Below, one piece after another: positions 25,232 through 34,485 of a stretch of 49,903 bases of DNA. The notes beneath the pieces are model-generated. The model saw only the letters and a list, made by a program, of their open reading frames with translations. It did not search any database and was not told the DNA's origin. The translations under genes were made by a program, and so were the position numbers. The DNA is taken from assembly GCA_030841105.1 (NCBI GenBank), contig JAVEDE010000090.1, positions 1 to 49,903 on the forward strand, read 5' to 3'. How positions within the stretch are numbered: the first letter of the stretch is position 1; each line of letters opens with the position of its first letter. This DNA comes from Pyrinomonadaceae bacterium (GTDB lineage: Bacteria > Acidobacteriota > Blastocatellia > Pyrinomonadales > Pyrinomonadaceae).

Positions 25232-28200
25232 TTACGAATCCGCCTCGCCCGCGTACTTGCCGGTGCTGGCGTTGGAGATGATGGGCGCGTCGGTGGTGAG
25301 TGCTTGATTAACGAGTTCGCGCTGTTCGAGTTCGTGGATGGTGTAAGAACCCGTGGCGGGGCTGGCCGAGGCCGCGCGCCCGACGTAGTAGGGACGCTCG
25401 CAATTCTTGAGCATGCCCGTCAAACGCGGCTCGATGAACTGCCAGCCGCCGTAGTTCTTCGGTTCTTCCTGCGCCCACACGATTTGCTCCGCGTGCGGGT
25501 ATCGCGCGAAAATTTCACGCAACAGCCGTTCGGGGAACGGGTAGAACTGTTCGAGCCGGACGACGGCGACGCGTCGGTCGTCGGACTTCAAGCGCGCCGC
25601 GTTCAGATCGTAATAGACCTTGCCGCTGCACAGGACGATGCGCCGCACCTCGGCCGTGTTCTTGATCTCCGCGTCGTCAATCACGGGGAGGAAGCCGCCC
25701 GTCGTCAACTCCTCGACCGAAGAGGTCGCGGCGGGCAGACGCAGCAGACTCTTCGGCGTCATCACGACGAGCGGGCGCGCGCGCTCCTGCCGCACCTGTC
25801 GTCTGAGCAGGTGGAAATACTGCGCGGGCGTCGTCGGGTAACAGACCTGCATGTTGTTCTCGGCGCAGAGTTGGAGATAGCGTTCGAGGCGCGCGTTGGA
25901 ATGCTCCGGCCCTTGCCCCTCGTAGCCGTGCGGCAAGAGCAGCGCGAGGCGCGAAGGCTGCTGCCACTTGTCCACGCCGGGCGCGATGAACTGGTCTATG
26001 ATCACCTGCGCGCCGTTTGAGAAGTCGCCGAACTGCGCCTCCCACATCACCAGCGCGTCGAGCGCGACGACCGAATAGCCGTACTCGAAACCCATCACAC
26101 CCTGCTCCGAAAGCGAACTGTCGAAGACCTCGAAGCGCGCCCGCCCGTTCTCGCGCGCGGCGAGTTCGGAGAGCGGCGTCCAGGACGCGCCGGTCTGCGT
26201 GTCGTAGAGAACCGCGTGGCGTTGACTGAACGTGCCGCGCCCCGAATCCTGACCGCTCAGGCGCACGTTCCTGCCTTCGAGCGCGAGCGTGCCGAAGGCC
26301 ATCGCCTCGCCGAACGCCCAGTCCAGAGGCACAGCGCCCGCGCCCATCTTCTCGCGTCGCGCGAGTTGACTGACCATCTTCGGGTTGATGTTGAACCCGG
26401 CGGGGACGACCGCGATCTTGTGACCGAGTTCGCGTACTGTCTCGGCCGCGACGCCCGTCTCGACGACTTCCGAACCGTCCTCTTCGACAATCGGCGGCGG
26501 CAACTCCGTCATCTTCGGCTTCGCGGCCACGATCTCTTTCGCGCGCGCCTGCGCCTGCTCGTAACGCCCGACGCGCTCTTTCATCATCGCCTCCACGTCC
26601 GATTCCGTGAGCACGCCCTCGCGCACGAGTCGCTCGGCGTAGATGGCGCGCACGCCGGGGTGCGCCTTGACGCGCGCGTACATCAGCGGTTGCGTGTAGC
26701 TCGGCTCGTCGCCCTCGTTGTGACCGAGGCGGCGGAAGCCGATCAGGTCGAGCACCACGTCCTTGTTGAACTCCTGCCGGTAGTCGAGCGCGATGCGCAG
26801 GACGCGAAAGGCGGCTTCGGGGTCGTCGCCGTTGATGTGAAAGATCGGGAGTTGGGTCATGCGCGCCACGTCGGTCGAGTAGATGGTGGAGCGACCCTTT
26901 TCGGGCGAGGTCGTAAAGCCGATCTGATTATTGATGATGATGTGGATCGTGCCGCCCGTGCGGTAGCCGCGCAGTTCGGCGAGATTCAAAGTCTCCATCA
27001 CGATGCCTTGCCCGGCGAAGGCCGCGTCGCCGTGCAACAGCACGGGCAGCGCGCGGTCAATCACCTCTTCGCGTTCGGCGTTCATCGCGTCCTGCTTGGC
27101 GCGCACGATGCCTTCGACCACGGCGTCCACGAATTCGAGATGGCTCGGATTCGGCGAGACCGTGATCTTGACGGTGCGCCCGCTCGCCGTCGCGCGCTCG
27201 CCCTGCGCGCCCTGATGGTATTTCACGTCGCCCTCGTCGGCCGGGAAGTTCGGGTGCACCGCGCCCTCAAAGGACGTGAAGATGCGTTCAGAGAAATTGC
27301 CGACGACGTTTGCCAGCACGTTCAGGCGGCCGCGGTGCGCCATGCCGAGCGTGATGTCTTCGACGCCGCGCTCGCCCGCCTTCTCGATCAACTGGTGGAG
27401 GAGCGGGATGATCGTCTCGCAGCCTTCGAGCGAGAAACGTTTTGCGCCGAGGTACTTCGTGTGCAGGAAACGCTCGAACTGTTCGGCGGCGATGAGACGG
27501 TCGAGCAGTTGCTTCTTCGTCTCGGACGGGAGCGGCGTGGGGTCAACGAACTCCTCGCGGATGCGTTCGCGAATCCAGAGCTTCTGCTCCTTGCTCTGGA
27601 TGTGGCGATATTCCGTGCCGACCTTGCCGCAGTAGGCGCGGCGCAGGATGTCTAGAATTTCGCGAAGCGTCGAACTCTCGTGACCGCCCAAGCCGCCGGT
27701 GATGAACGTGCGATCCATGTCCCAGATCGTCAGGCCGTAAGTTTCCAGATCGAGTTCCGGGTGGTTGTTGACGGGCATCGCGTGGAGCGGATCAATGTCG
27801 GCGATGAGGTGGCCGCGCACGCGATAGGCGTTGATCAGTTCGAGCACGCGCGCCTGTTTGACGATCTGTTCCTGCGTGCGGTCGCCGCCGAGGAGCGCGG
27901 GGTTGCGATCCACAGCCCAGCGCATCGGCCGGTAGGAGATGCCGAGGTCTCGGAAGATGCCCTCGTAAAAATCGTGTTTGCCGACGAGGAGTTCGTGGAC
28001 GTGCGCGAGGAACGCGCCCGACTCCGCGCCCTGTATGATGCGGTGGTCGTAGGTGGAAGAGATCGTGAGCGTCTTGCTGATGCCGAGTTGCGAGAGGGCT
28101 TCCGGCATCATCGCGTGATACTCGGCCGGGTACTCGATCGCGCCCGTCGCGATGATGACGGACTGCCCGGCCATCAGGCGCGGCGTCGAAGCGACCGTGC

Positions 28201-29131
28201 CGATAGTGCCGGGGTTGGTGAGCGAGATGGTCGTGCCTTGAAAATCCGGCATGCCGAGTTTGCCGTCGCGCGCACGCTTCACCACATCGTCGTAGGCCGC
28301 GACGAACTGCGAGAACGTGAGCGCGTTAGCGGTTTTGACGTTCGGGACGAGGAGCGAGCGCGTGCCGTCCTTCTTCTGCACGTCAATGGCGACGCCGAGA
28401 TTGACCTCCGCGCGGCGCAGGCGCGCGGGCTTGCCTTCGGAGAGCGCGAAGCCGTCGTTGAGTTGCGGATACTTGTCGAGCGCGCGCAAGCAGGCATAGG
28501 CGATCAGGTGCGTGTAGGAAGTCTTGCCGCCGCCGTGCTCCTTCAAATGCCTGTTGATGATCGTGCGATTCTCTTCGAGGAGTTTGACGGGCACTTGCCG
28601 GTTCGAGGTCGCGGTCGGGACGGTGAGACTCGACTCCATGTTCTCGACGATCTTCAAAGCCGCGCCGCGAATCGGGGCAGCTTCCGGCTCGGCTGGCTTC
28701 GGCGCGGCCGGGGCGGTCGCTGCTGCTGCGGCGATGACGGCGGGCACGGTCTGCGCGGCAGGAATCGCGGCGGGTTGCGTCGTCGCGGCGGGCGTGGCGG
28801 CGGTCGCGCTCTGCGGCGCGCCCTGCGGCGCGCTCGCGGCGGAGGCGTTCGTAGTCGTCGCGCTCGTCGTCGCGCTCGTCGCGTTGGCCGTCGCTCCGTC
28901 GCCGTCGGCGCGTGTCGCAGTCGCGGTTGCGCCGTTGCCGGAAGTTGCGCTTGTGGCGGGCGCGGCGGGAGACTGGCCGAGCATTTCCGCGAAGTAGGCG
29001 CGCCACGATTCGTCCACGAGCGACGGGTCGCTGCGGAAACGCTCTAATAGCGTCTCGACGTAGGTGGCGTTCGCGCCGAAGTTTTCGGCGATGAATTGCG
29101 AGTAATCAATCTGGTTCTGTTGTGCGCTCAA
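25232..29131 (-). CDS. kgd: Multifunctional 2-oxoglutarate dehydrogenase/decarboxylase (fused E2-E1, Kgd type)
   Basis: The product has 1299 residues. TTG 29131 is chosen because AAAGAGGTGAT lies just upstream and the protein then begins with the conserved SucA tail, DYSQFIAENFGANATYVE. After an Ala/Thr/Pro-rich linker (about 45-150) comes an E2-like acyltransferase domain (about 155-390) with its active-site motif YDHRIIQGAESG near residue 362. The thiamine-diphosphate E1 follows, with AHRGRLNVLANVVG (about 597), GDAAFAGQG and GHNEGDEPSYTQPLMY (about 802). There is no lipoyl domain, as in mycobacterial Kgd. It oxidatively decarboxylates 2-oxoglutarate in the TCA cycle, borrowing a lipoylated partner. 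The family length is about 1230 residues; the excess is linker. Confidence 0.94.
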   Translation of the reverse strand: MSAQQNQIDYSQFIAENFGANATYVETLLERFRSDPSLVDESWRAYFAEMLGQSPAAPATSATSGNGATATATRADGDGATANATSATTSATTTNASAASAPQGAPQSATAATPAATTQPAAIPAAQTVPAVIAAAAATAPAAPKPAEPEAAPIRGAALKIVENMESSLTVPTATSNRQVPVKLLEENRTIINRHLKEHGGGKTSYTHLIAYACLRALDKYPQLNDGFALSEGKPARLRRAEVNLGVAIDVQKKDGTRSLLVPNVKTANALTFSQFVAAYDDVVKRARDGKLGMPDFQGTTISLTNPGTIGTVASTPRLMAGQSVIIATGAIEYPAEYHAMMPEALSQLGISKTLTISSTYDHRIIQGAESGAFLAHVHELLVGKHDFYEGIFRDLGISYRPMRWAVDRNPALLGGDRTQEQIVKQARVLELINAYRVRGHLIADIDPLHAMPVNNHPELDLETYGLTIWDMDRTFITGGLGGHESSTLREILDILRRAYCGKVGTEYRHIQSKEQKLWIRERIREEFVDPTPLPSETKKQLLDRLIAAEQFERFLHTKYLGAKRFSLEGCETIIPLLHQLIEKAGERGVEDITLGMAHRGRLNVLANVVGNFSERIFTSFEGAVHPNFPADEGDVKYHQGAQGERATASGRTVKITVSPNPSHLEFVDAVVEGIVRAKQDAMNAEREEVIDRALPVLLHGDAAFAGQGIVMETLNLAELRGYRTGGTIHIIINNQIGFTTSPEKGRSTIYSTDVARMTQLPIFHINGDDPEAAFRVLRIALDYRQEFNKDVVLDLIGFRRLGHNEGDEPSYTQPLMYARVKAHPGVRAIYAERLVREGVLTESDVEAMMKERVGRYEQAQARAKEIVAAKPKMTELPPPIVEEDGSEVVETGVAAETVRELGHKIAVVPAGFNINPKMVSQLARREKMGAGAVPLDWAFGEAMAFGTLALEGRNVRLSGQDSGRGTFSQRHAVLYDTQTGASWTPLSELAARENGRARFEVFDSSLSEQGVMGFEYGYSVVALDALVMWEAQFGDFSNGAQVIIDQFIAPGVDKWQQPSRLALLLPHGYEGQGPEHSNARLERYLQLCAENNMQVCYPTTPAQYFHLLRRQVRQERARPLVVMTPKSLLRLPAATSSVEELTTGGFLPVIDDAEIKNTAEVRRIVLCSGKVYYDLNAARLKSDDRRVAVVRLEQFYPFPERLLREIFARYPHAEQIVWAQEEPKNYGGWQFIEPRLTGMLKNCERPYYVGRAASASPATGSYTIHELEQRELVNQALTTDAPIISNASTGKYAGEADS

Positions 29132-29334
29132 AGTCTTATCACCTCTTTGGAGAGAAGCCGCGGGCGCGGCTCCGGCGGCGGCTCGACGCTCGTCTGATTG
29201 TCCGTTGGTGCTCGAATAATAGCCTATCACTTTCCGCCGCGCATCGCATCCGTCGCCCACTGGCGGCGCAACCCCTTCGTCCAAACGCACATCACACTGC
29301 CGCCCACGGAAGCCGGATCGCGCGAGTTCAACCT

Positions 29335-30129
29335 ATGTCGTCTCCGAAAAATTTCCCACACGCAACCAACAATTTCACGCACGCCGCGCTCTGCGGCTTC
29401 GCGCTCCTTGTCTTCTCCGCGCTCTTCATTCTCGGCGCGTGCGGCGTCCCGCGCGCCACCTCGCAAAGGAGCAAGCAGCAAACTCACGCGCCCCGCGCGG
29501 CGGCGTCAACGGCGACGCCGCAACAGACGTTGAAGCCTGTCTACGAGTCGCCCGTGCTCGAACGTCTCGTCGCGGCGGCGGTCGAGCGCACTTCGCACGA
29601 GGTCGAGTACGATTCGAGTTATTTCAAACTCGACTATCCCGGCGGCGACGTGCCGGAGGGCAAGGGCGTCTGCACGGACGAAGTGATCCGCTCTTACCGC
29701 GCGCTCGGCGTAGACTTGCAGAAGGAAGTCCACGAAGACATGGCCGCCAACTTCGCGCGCTACCCGACGACGTTCGGCCTCACGTCCACCGACCGGAACA
29801 TAGACCACCGCCGCGTGCCGAACCTGCGCGTCTTCTTCGAGCGCAAGGGCAAGTCTTTGCCCATCACAGACGAGGCGACCGACTACCGCCCCGGCGACAT
29901 CTTGACGTGGGACTTGAACGCGTCGCAGACGCACATCGGCATCATGGTTGACGTGCCCTCGGCCACGCCCGGTCGCTACATGATCATGCACAACATGGGA
30001 CAGGGGCCGAAGATCGAAGACATTCTCTTCGCGTGGAAGATCACGGGTCACTACCGCTACACCGGCCCGCCGCCGCCCGCGCCGAAGCCGACCCCGGCAA
30101 ACGCCACGTCTCGCCGGGGCGCGCGCTAA
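29335..30129 (+). CDS. DUF1287 lipoprotein, NlpC/P60-like
   Basis: The product has 264 residues. The frame is open upstream, but ATG 29335 starts a lipoprotein leader with lipobox ILGAC. The DUF1287 region (about 75-240) begins DSSYFKLDYPGGDVPEGKGVCTDEVIRSYR with a candidate catalytic Cys in GVCTD and His in QTHIGIMVD, the spacing of NlpC/P60 cysteine peptidases. NIDHRRVPNLRVFFERKG and DYRPGDILTWDL are also family landmarks. A peptidoglycan-related hydrolase or amidase role at the outer face of a membrane is likely by superfamily, though not proven for DUF1287. A Pro-rich tail ends the protein. It is divergent from the 2-oxoglutarate enzyme gene. Confidence 0.8.
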   Translation: MSSPKNFPHATNNFTHAALCGFALLVFSALFILGACGVPRATSQRSKQQTHAPRAAASTATPQQTLKPVYESPVLERLVAAAVERTSHEVEYDSSYFKLDYPGGDVPEGKGVCTDEVIRSYRALGVDLQKEVHEDMAANFARYPTTFGLTSTDRNIDHRRVPNLRVFFERKGKSLPITDEATDYRPGDILTWDLNASQTHIGIMVDVPSATPGRYMIMHNMGQGPKIEDILFAWKITGHYRYTGPPPPAPKPTPANATSRRGAR

Positions 30130-30289
30130 GTTAAGTTAAATAAGTTTCGCCGCAGTTGCGCCCACAGTTTCCCGCGCGTCGGTTCTTCGCGCCGGAAAAT
30201 TTTTCAACCTCCTGCAAGTTTCGTCGTGCGCCCGCATTCAAGTGGGTGACAAGGTTACGAAGCTTGACCAACCAGACGCAGGAGGATTT

Positions 30290-32050
30290 ATGAGCCACGC
30301 ACCCGAAAGCCGACGCCCCGCGCACACCCGCGCCCGCAGACTTCTACTCAATTTGCCCCGCCACAACGCACGCCTTCGCTGGATCGCACTCTGCATCGTC
30401 GCCGCGTTGCTGTTGTCTTCGTGCGAGCGCAACAGCGCGCCGGGCAGAGTTGCTCAAAACCGGAACGACGCGTCGAAAGAGGTTGCGGCGACGAGTAACG
30501 CGCCCGCGCCCGTCGTCGCCAACACGGACTCGGTGGCGGGTCTCACCAAGTCCACCGTCGAGCGCGAGGAGACCATCGGCGGCCGTCGTCGCGACACCGA
30601 CTTAGACGGGAAGGAGTTCAACACCGAGGCTTACAAACACATTGACGAGAACCCCTTCTTCGAGGTGGCGCGCGCGCCGCTCTCCACCTTTTCGATTGAT
30701 GTGGACACGGCCTCTTACAGCAACACGCGCCGCTTCCTGCGCGACGGTCAACTGCCGCCGAAGGACGCCGTGCGTATCGAAGAATTGATCAACTATTTCT
30801 CCTACGACTACCCGCAGCCCGCGGGCGACGCGCCGTTCTCCATCAACGCGGAAGTCTCCGCCTGCCCGTGGAACGCGAAGCACCGCCTCGTCCACATCGG
30901 CTTGCAGGGCAAGCGCGTGCACAAGGAAGACTTGCCGCCCGCCAACCTCGTCTTCCTCTTGGACGTGTCAGGCTCGATGAACTCGCCCGACAAACTGCCG
31001 CTCGTCAAGTCGTCGCTCCGCATGCTCGCCGAACAACTCTCGGCGCGCGACCGGATCAGCATCGTCGTCTACGCCGGTTCGAGCGGCCTCGTCCTGCCCT
31101 CGACGCCGGGCGACCGCCGCGGCGAGATCATCGCCGCGCTCGACGCGCTCGACGCCGGAGGCTCGACCAACGGCGGCGAAGGCATCCAACTCGCTTACAA
31201 AGTGGCCGCCGACAACTTCATCCGCGGCGGCGTCAACCGCGTCATCCTCGCCACCGACGGCGACTTCAACGTCGGCACGACGAGCGAAGGCGAACTCACG
31301 CGTCTCATCGAAGAGAAACGCAAGACGGGCGTCTTTCTCTCCGTGCTCGGCTTCGGCACGGGCAACGTTAAAGACTCGACGATGGAGACACTCGCCGACC
31401 GTGGCAACGGCAACTACGCCTACATTGACGACATGGGCGAGGCGCGCAAGGTGCTCGGCGATCAACTCGGCGCGACCATCGCCACCATCGCCAAGGACGT
31501 GAAGATTCAAGTGGAGTTCAACCCGCGACAGGCCGCCGCCTACCGGCTCATCGGCTACGAGAACCGTCTGCTGCGCGATCAGGATTTCAACGACGACACG
31601 AAAGACGCGGGCGAGATCGGCGCGGGTCACACCGTCACCGCGCTCTACGAAGTCGTCCCCTTCGGGCAGAAGTTCGAGAACCCCGGCGTGGACGCGTTGA
31701 AGTACCGGCAGCCCGCCGAAGTTTCTGCGAACTCGAACAGCAAAGAGTTGATGACGATCAAAGTGCGCTACAAAGAGCCGGACGCGAGCGACAGCAAACT
31801 CCTCAGCGTGTGGGCGTCCGACACGGGCGGCACGCTTGAGAGCGCGTCGAACAACTTCAAATTCTCCTCCGCCGTGGCAAGTTTCGGCATGCTCCTGCGC
31901 GACTCGAAATACAAGGGCGAGGCGCGCTACGCCGATGTCGCCCAACTCGCGCGCGCCGCTGCGGGCGCGGACGCGCAAGGCTACCGCACCGAGTTCATCC
32001 AACTCGTCGAACGCGCGCAGACCCTCGCGCGGCAGAGCGCGAGCAACTAA
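30290..32050 (+). CDS. von Willebrand factor A domain lipoprotein (YfbK-like)
   Basis: The product has 586 residues. ATG 30290 follows GGAGG at 30281-30285 and opens a long basic leader, then a hydrophobic segment ending LLLSSCERN, a lipobox. The YfbK N-terminal region (about 100-200) includes NPFFEVARAPLSTFSIDVDTASYSN. The vWA domain (about 215-395) has a complete MIDAS: DVSGSMNS, the Thr in GGSTNGG and the Asp in ATDGDFN. A C-terminal DUF3520-type domain ends the protein. Such proteins bind divalent metal and protein partners at the cell envelope. The gene family is common, and no specific cellular role is established here. The CheA gene follows after a heptamer hairpin. Confidence 0.9.
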   Translation: MSHAPESRRPAHTRARRLLLNLPRHNARLRWIALCIVAALLLSSCERNSAPGRVAQNRNDASKEVAATSNAPAPVVANTDSVAGLTKSTVEREETIGGRRRDTDLDGKEFNTEAYKHIDENPFFEVARAPLSTFSIDVDTASYSNTRRFLRDGQLPPKDAVRIEELINYFSYDYPQPAGDAPFSINAEVSACPWNAKHRLVHIGLQGKRVHKEDLPPANLVFLLDVSGSMNSPDKLPLVKSSLRMLAEQLSARDRISIVVYAGSSGLVLPSTPGDRRGEIIAALDALDAGGSTNGGEGIQLAYKVAADNFIRGGVNRVILATDGDFNVGTTSEGELTRLIEEKRKTGVFLSVLGFGTGNVKDSTMETLADRGNGNYAYIDDMGEARKVLGDQLGATIATIAKDVKIQVEFNPRQAAAYRLIGYENRLLRDQDFNDDTKDAGEIGAGHTVTALYEVVPFGQKFENPGVDALKYRQPAEVSANSNSKELMTIKVRYKEPDASDSKLLSVWASDTGGTLESASNNFKFSSAVASFGMLLRDSKYKGEARYADVAQLARAAAGADAQGYRTEFIQLVERAQTLARQSASN

Positions 32051-32057
32051 CGGCAAG

Positions 32058-32176
32058 AAGGGCAAAGGGGAAGGGATAAGGGGGAAAGGTAAAACCGAAA
32101 GCGGGGCGCAGCGTCGAATGGCCGTGCCCCGCTTTTGTCTTGAACCTTTCCCCCTTACCCCTTCCCCTTTACCCTT
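32058..32176. repeat. Heptamer inverted-repeat element, G-rich family (GGGTAAA/GGGGAAG)
   Basis: Left arm 32058-32090 and right arm 32144-32176 match at 31 of 33 positions. Inside is a second stem, AAGCGGGGC with GCCCCGCTT, around a 21-nt loop. The left arm starts 7 nt after the vWA stop codon. Confidence 0.9.
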
Positions 32177-32206
32177 CCCTTTCCCCCGCCCCCTCCCCTC
32201 TTAAGA

Positions 32207-32212
32207 TATTAT
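32207..32212 (+). promoter_or_regulatory. Possible -10 box of a leaderless cheA transcript
   Basis: TATTAT lies 8 nt before ATG 32221, which has no Shine-Dalgarno sequence. This spacing fits a transcript starting at or next to the start codon. There is no clear -35. Inference only. Confidence 0.35.
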
Positions 32213-32220
32213 CGCGCGCG

Positions 32221-34431
32221 ATGGATGACCAACTGCTGCGCGAGTTTCTGGCCGAGGCCGACGAGCGGATCGAGTCTCTGTTTGCGGACGTGGAACGACT
32301 GCGACGCGTCCACGTCGCCGACGGGCGCGCCCGCCGCGAACTCGTCGCGCGCATCTTCCGACACGTCCACACGCTCAAAGGCTCTGCCGCCACGCTCCCC
32401 CAACTCGCGCCGCTCGTCGGTCTCGCGCACGAATTTGAAAACCTCCTCGACGCCGTGCGCGGCGGTCGCGCGCCGCTGACGGAAGCGGCCGTTGACGCCT
32501 GCGAAGACGCGACGAACGCGCTCTCGCTCGCCCTCGCACGTGCCGCGCGCGGAGACGCCGCCATCGAAACGCCGCACGCCGTCCTCGAACAATTGCGTCA
32601 TCACGCGGCGGCGGCGACAGTCGCGCCCGCATCAAGCACCCGCAAAGAAACTCCGCACGCGGGCGCGCGTCCAGCCCCGCGCGACTTGCCCGCTGAGATC
32701 GAGCGCGATTTGTCCGCCGTCGAGAGGCGTCACTTGACTGAGTCCGTGCGTGAAGGCGCGGAGGCGCTGGTGCTCGCGGCGTCGTTCGACCTCGCCACGC
32801 TGGACGACGGTTTCGGCCGCTTCACGAACGCGCTCGGCGAGTGCGGCGAAATCATCTCGACGTTTCCCGGCGACCCCGCGACCGCCGCCGACGCCGCGCC
32901 CGACGAGATCACTTTCCGCATCCTCTACACCACCACCTGCCCGCGCGCGGAACTCGAAACGCGCCTCGCCCCTTTCGGCGCGCAAATCGCCTGGCCGGGC
33001 GACGACTCCGCGAGCGGCGACGCGGCAGTCAACAACGCAGGAGTCAACGACGCAGGAGTCAACGATGCAACGGTCAACGACGCAGGAGTCAGTGATGCAA
33101 CGGTTAACTCCGCGTTCGCGCCCAACGACGAATCACTCGACGAATCCGGCGATGCCGGTGGGTCGCATGAGACGGACGGGGCGCGCCCTCCTGTCTTCGT
33201 GCGCGTGCCTTTGCACGAACTCGACGAACTCGTGACGGCCACGCACGAACTGTTCACCGACACGCTGGCCGTACTCGAACAGACGCACGCGACGAACGTG
33301 TCGGCGGGGGCGCACGCTTCGCAGACGCCGGAGGCGGCGCGCGCGCGTCGGCTGCGGGAAGATTTCGGCGCGTTGGAAGAGCGCGTGATGGCCTTGCGCA
33401 TGCAGCCGCTCTTGCCCGTGCTCGAACGCGCGGCGCGTGCCGCTCGCATCGCCGCGCGCGCCGCCGGGAAAGAGATCGAGTTGGAGGTCGCGGGCGGCGA
33501 AGTGCGCGTTGACCGTTCGCTCGCAGAATGGATCGGCGAGCCGCTGTTGCACCTGTTGCGCAACGCGATTGACCACGGCATCGAGACGGCGGAGGAGCGG
33601 CATGCGGCGGGCAAGCCCACGCGCGGGCGCGTGCGTCTGGAAGTGGGCGCGGAGGGCAGCCGCGTGCGCGTGCGTGTGGCGGACGACGGGCGCGGCGTTG
33701 ACGCGGAGCGCGTGGCACGCGTCGCCGCCGCCGAAGGTTTGCTGGCGGAGGGCGCGGCCGTGTCGGAAGAGCACGCGCTGCGCCTGATCTTCCGCCCCGG
33801 TTTTTCCACCGCCGGGCGCGTCTCGGACGTGTCGGGTCGCGGCGTCGGCTTAGACGTGGTGGAGCACGCGTTGGAACGCGCGGGCGGCGACTTGCGCGTG
33901 CGTACCGCGCGCGGCGAGGGGACGACTTTCGAGTTGCGCGTGCCGCTCACGCTCGCGCTCGTCCCGGTCGTCGTGGTGCGCGCGAACGGGCACGCTTACG
34001 CGTTTGACGCGACCCACGTCGTCGCCCCCGCTTATCTCGAAGTTGACGACATCGCGGACAGAGACACGCCTCAAGCGACCGCGCTCTGGCACGGCCAACG
34101 ACTGCCGCTCGTCTCGCTGCGTTCGATGCTCGAAGGCACGACGACGCCCGTTCGTTTCGAGGGCGGGCATTTGCCCGTCTGCGTCGTGCGGCGCGAGCGA
34201 GACGGGGCTGACGCGTGGCAGAAGGAGTCGAACGCGCCGGAGCAGTTCGCCATCGCGGTTGACAAGATCGAAGGCGGGCGCGAGGCGTTGGTGCGCAGCC
34301 TCGGACGCCACGCGACGCGCTGGCGCGGCGTCGGCGGCGCGTTCGCCGAACGCGACGGCACGGTCGCACTCATGCTCGATCTGCCCGCGCTGTTGCGGCA
34401 ATACATCGAAGCGCAGTCGCAGAGAGCTTGA
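32221..34431 (+). CDS. cheA: CheA-type chemotaxis histidine kinase
   Basis: The product has 736 residues. The N-terminal HPt domain (about 1-105) has phosphoacceptor H50 in HTLKGSAA. A second small domain follows (about 165-255). A spacer made of a 15-nt coding repeat comes next, then the P3 dimerisation helices (HELFTDTLAVLEQTH, LREDFGALEERVMALRMQPL). The HATPase domain has LLHLLRNAIDHGIE, VADDGRGVD and GRGVGLDVVE. The C-terminal CheW-like domain binds coupling protein and receptor. It phosphorylates a CheY- or CheB-type receiver in response to receptors. No cheY, cheR, cheB or receptor gene is adjacent; a lone CheW-like gene lies at 47983. I start at ATG 32221, since upstream codons would be heptamer repeat. 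Confidence 0.92.
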   Translation: MDDQLLREFLAEADERIESLFADVERLRRVHVADGRARRELVARIFRHVHTLKGSAATLPQLAPLVGLAHEFENLLDAVRGGRAPLTEAAVDACEDATNALSLALARAARGDAAIETPHAVLEQLRHHAAAATVAPASSTRKETPHAGARPAPRDLPAEIERDLSAVERRHLTESVREGAEALVLAASFDLATLDDGFGRFTNALGECGEIISTFPGDPATAADAAPDEITFRILYTTTCPRAELETRLAPFGAQIAWPGDDSASGDAAVNNAGVNDAGVNDATVNDAGVSDATVNSAFAPNDESLDESGDAGGSHETDGARPPVFVRVPLHELDELVTATHELFTDTLAVLEQTHATNVSAGAHASQTPEAARARRLREDFGALEERVMALRMQPLLPVLERAARAARIAARAAGKEIELEVAGGEVRVDRSLAEWIGEPLLHLLRNAIDHGIETAEERHAAGKPTRGRVRLEVGAEGSRVRVRVADDGRGVDAERVARVAAAEGLLAEGAAVSEEHALRLIFRPGFSTAGRVSDVSGRGVGLDVVEHALERAGGDLRVRTARGEGTTFELRVPLTLALVPVVVVRANGHAYAFDATHVVAPAYLEVDDIADRDTPQATALWHGQRLPLVSLRSMLEGTTTPVRFEGGHLPVCVVRRERDGADAWQKESNAPEQFAIAVDKIEGGREALVRSLGRHATRWRGVGGAFAERDGTVALMLDLPALLRQYIEAQSQRA
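33028..33102 (+). repeat. 15-nt coding minisatellite in cheA (VNDAG/VNDAT)
   Basis: Five consecutive 15-nt units encode V-N/S-D/N-A-G/T, alternating between GTCAACGACGCAGGA-like and GTCAACGATGCAACG-like versions. It lies in the linker between the second domain and the dimerisation domain, at about residues 270-294. Copy number could vary between strains and change linker length. Confidence 0.88.
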
Positions 34432-34485
34432 GTTAACTCTCTGCCGACGCCGCGCATTACTCGACGGATAATTCAACCTGAAGAT

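Noticed and set aside
25163..29047. Several long + strand open frames opposite the 2-oxoglutarate enzyme and CHAT genes
   Set aside because: High GC keeps antisense frames open; composition is Arg/Asp/His/Val-rich and no motif is visible.
29132..29290. Upstream extension of the 2-oxoglutarate enzyme by 53 residues
   Set aside because: A strong ribosome-binding site precedes TTG 29131 and the extension has no homology to the SucA/Kgd N-terminus.
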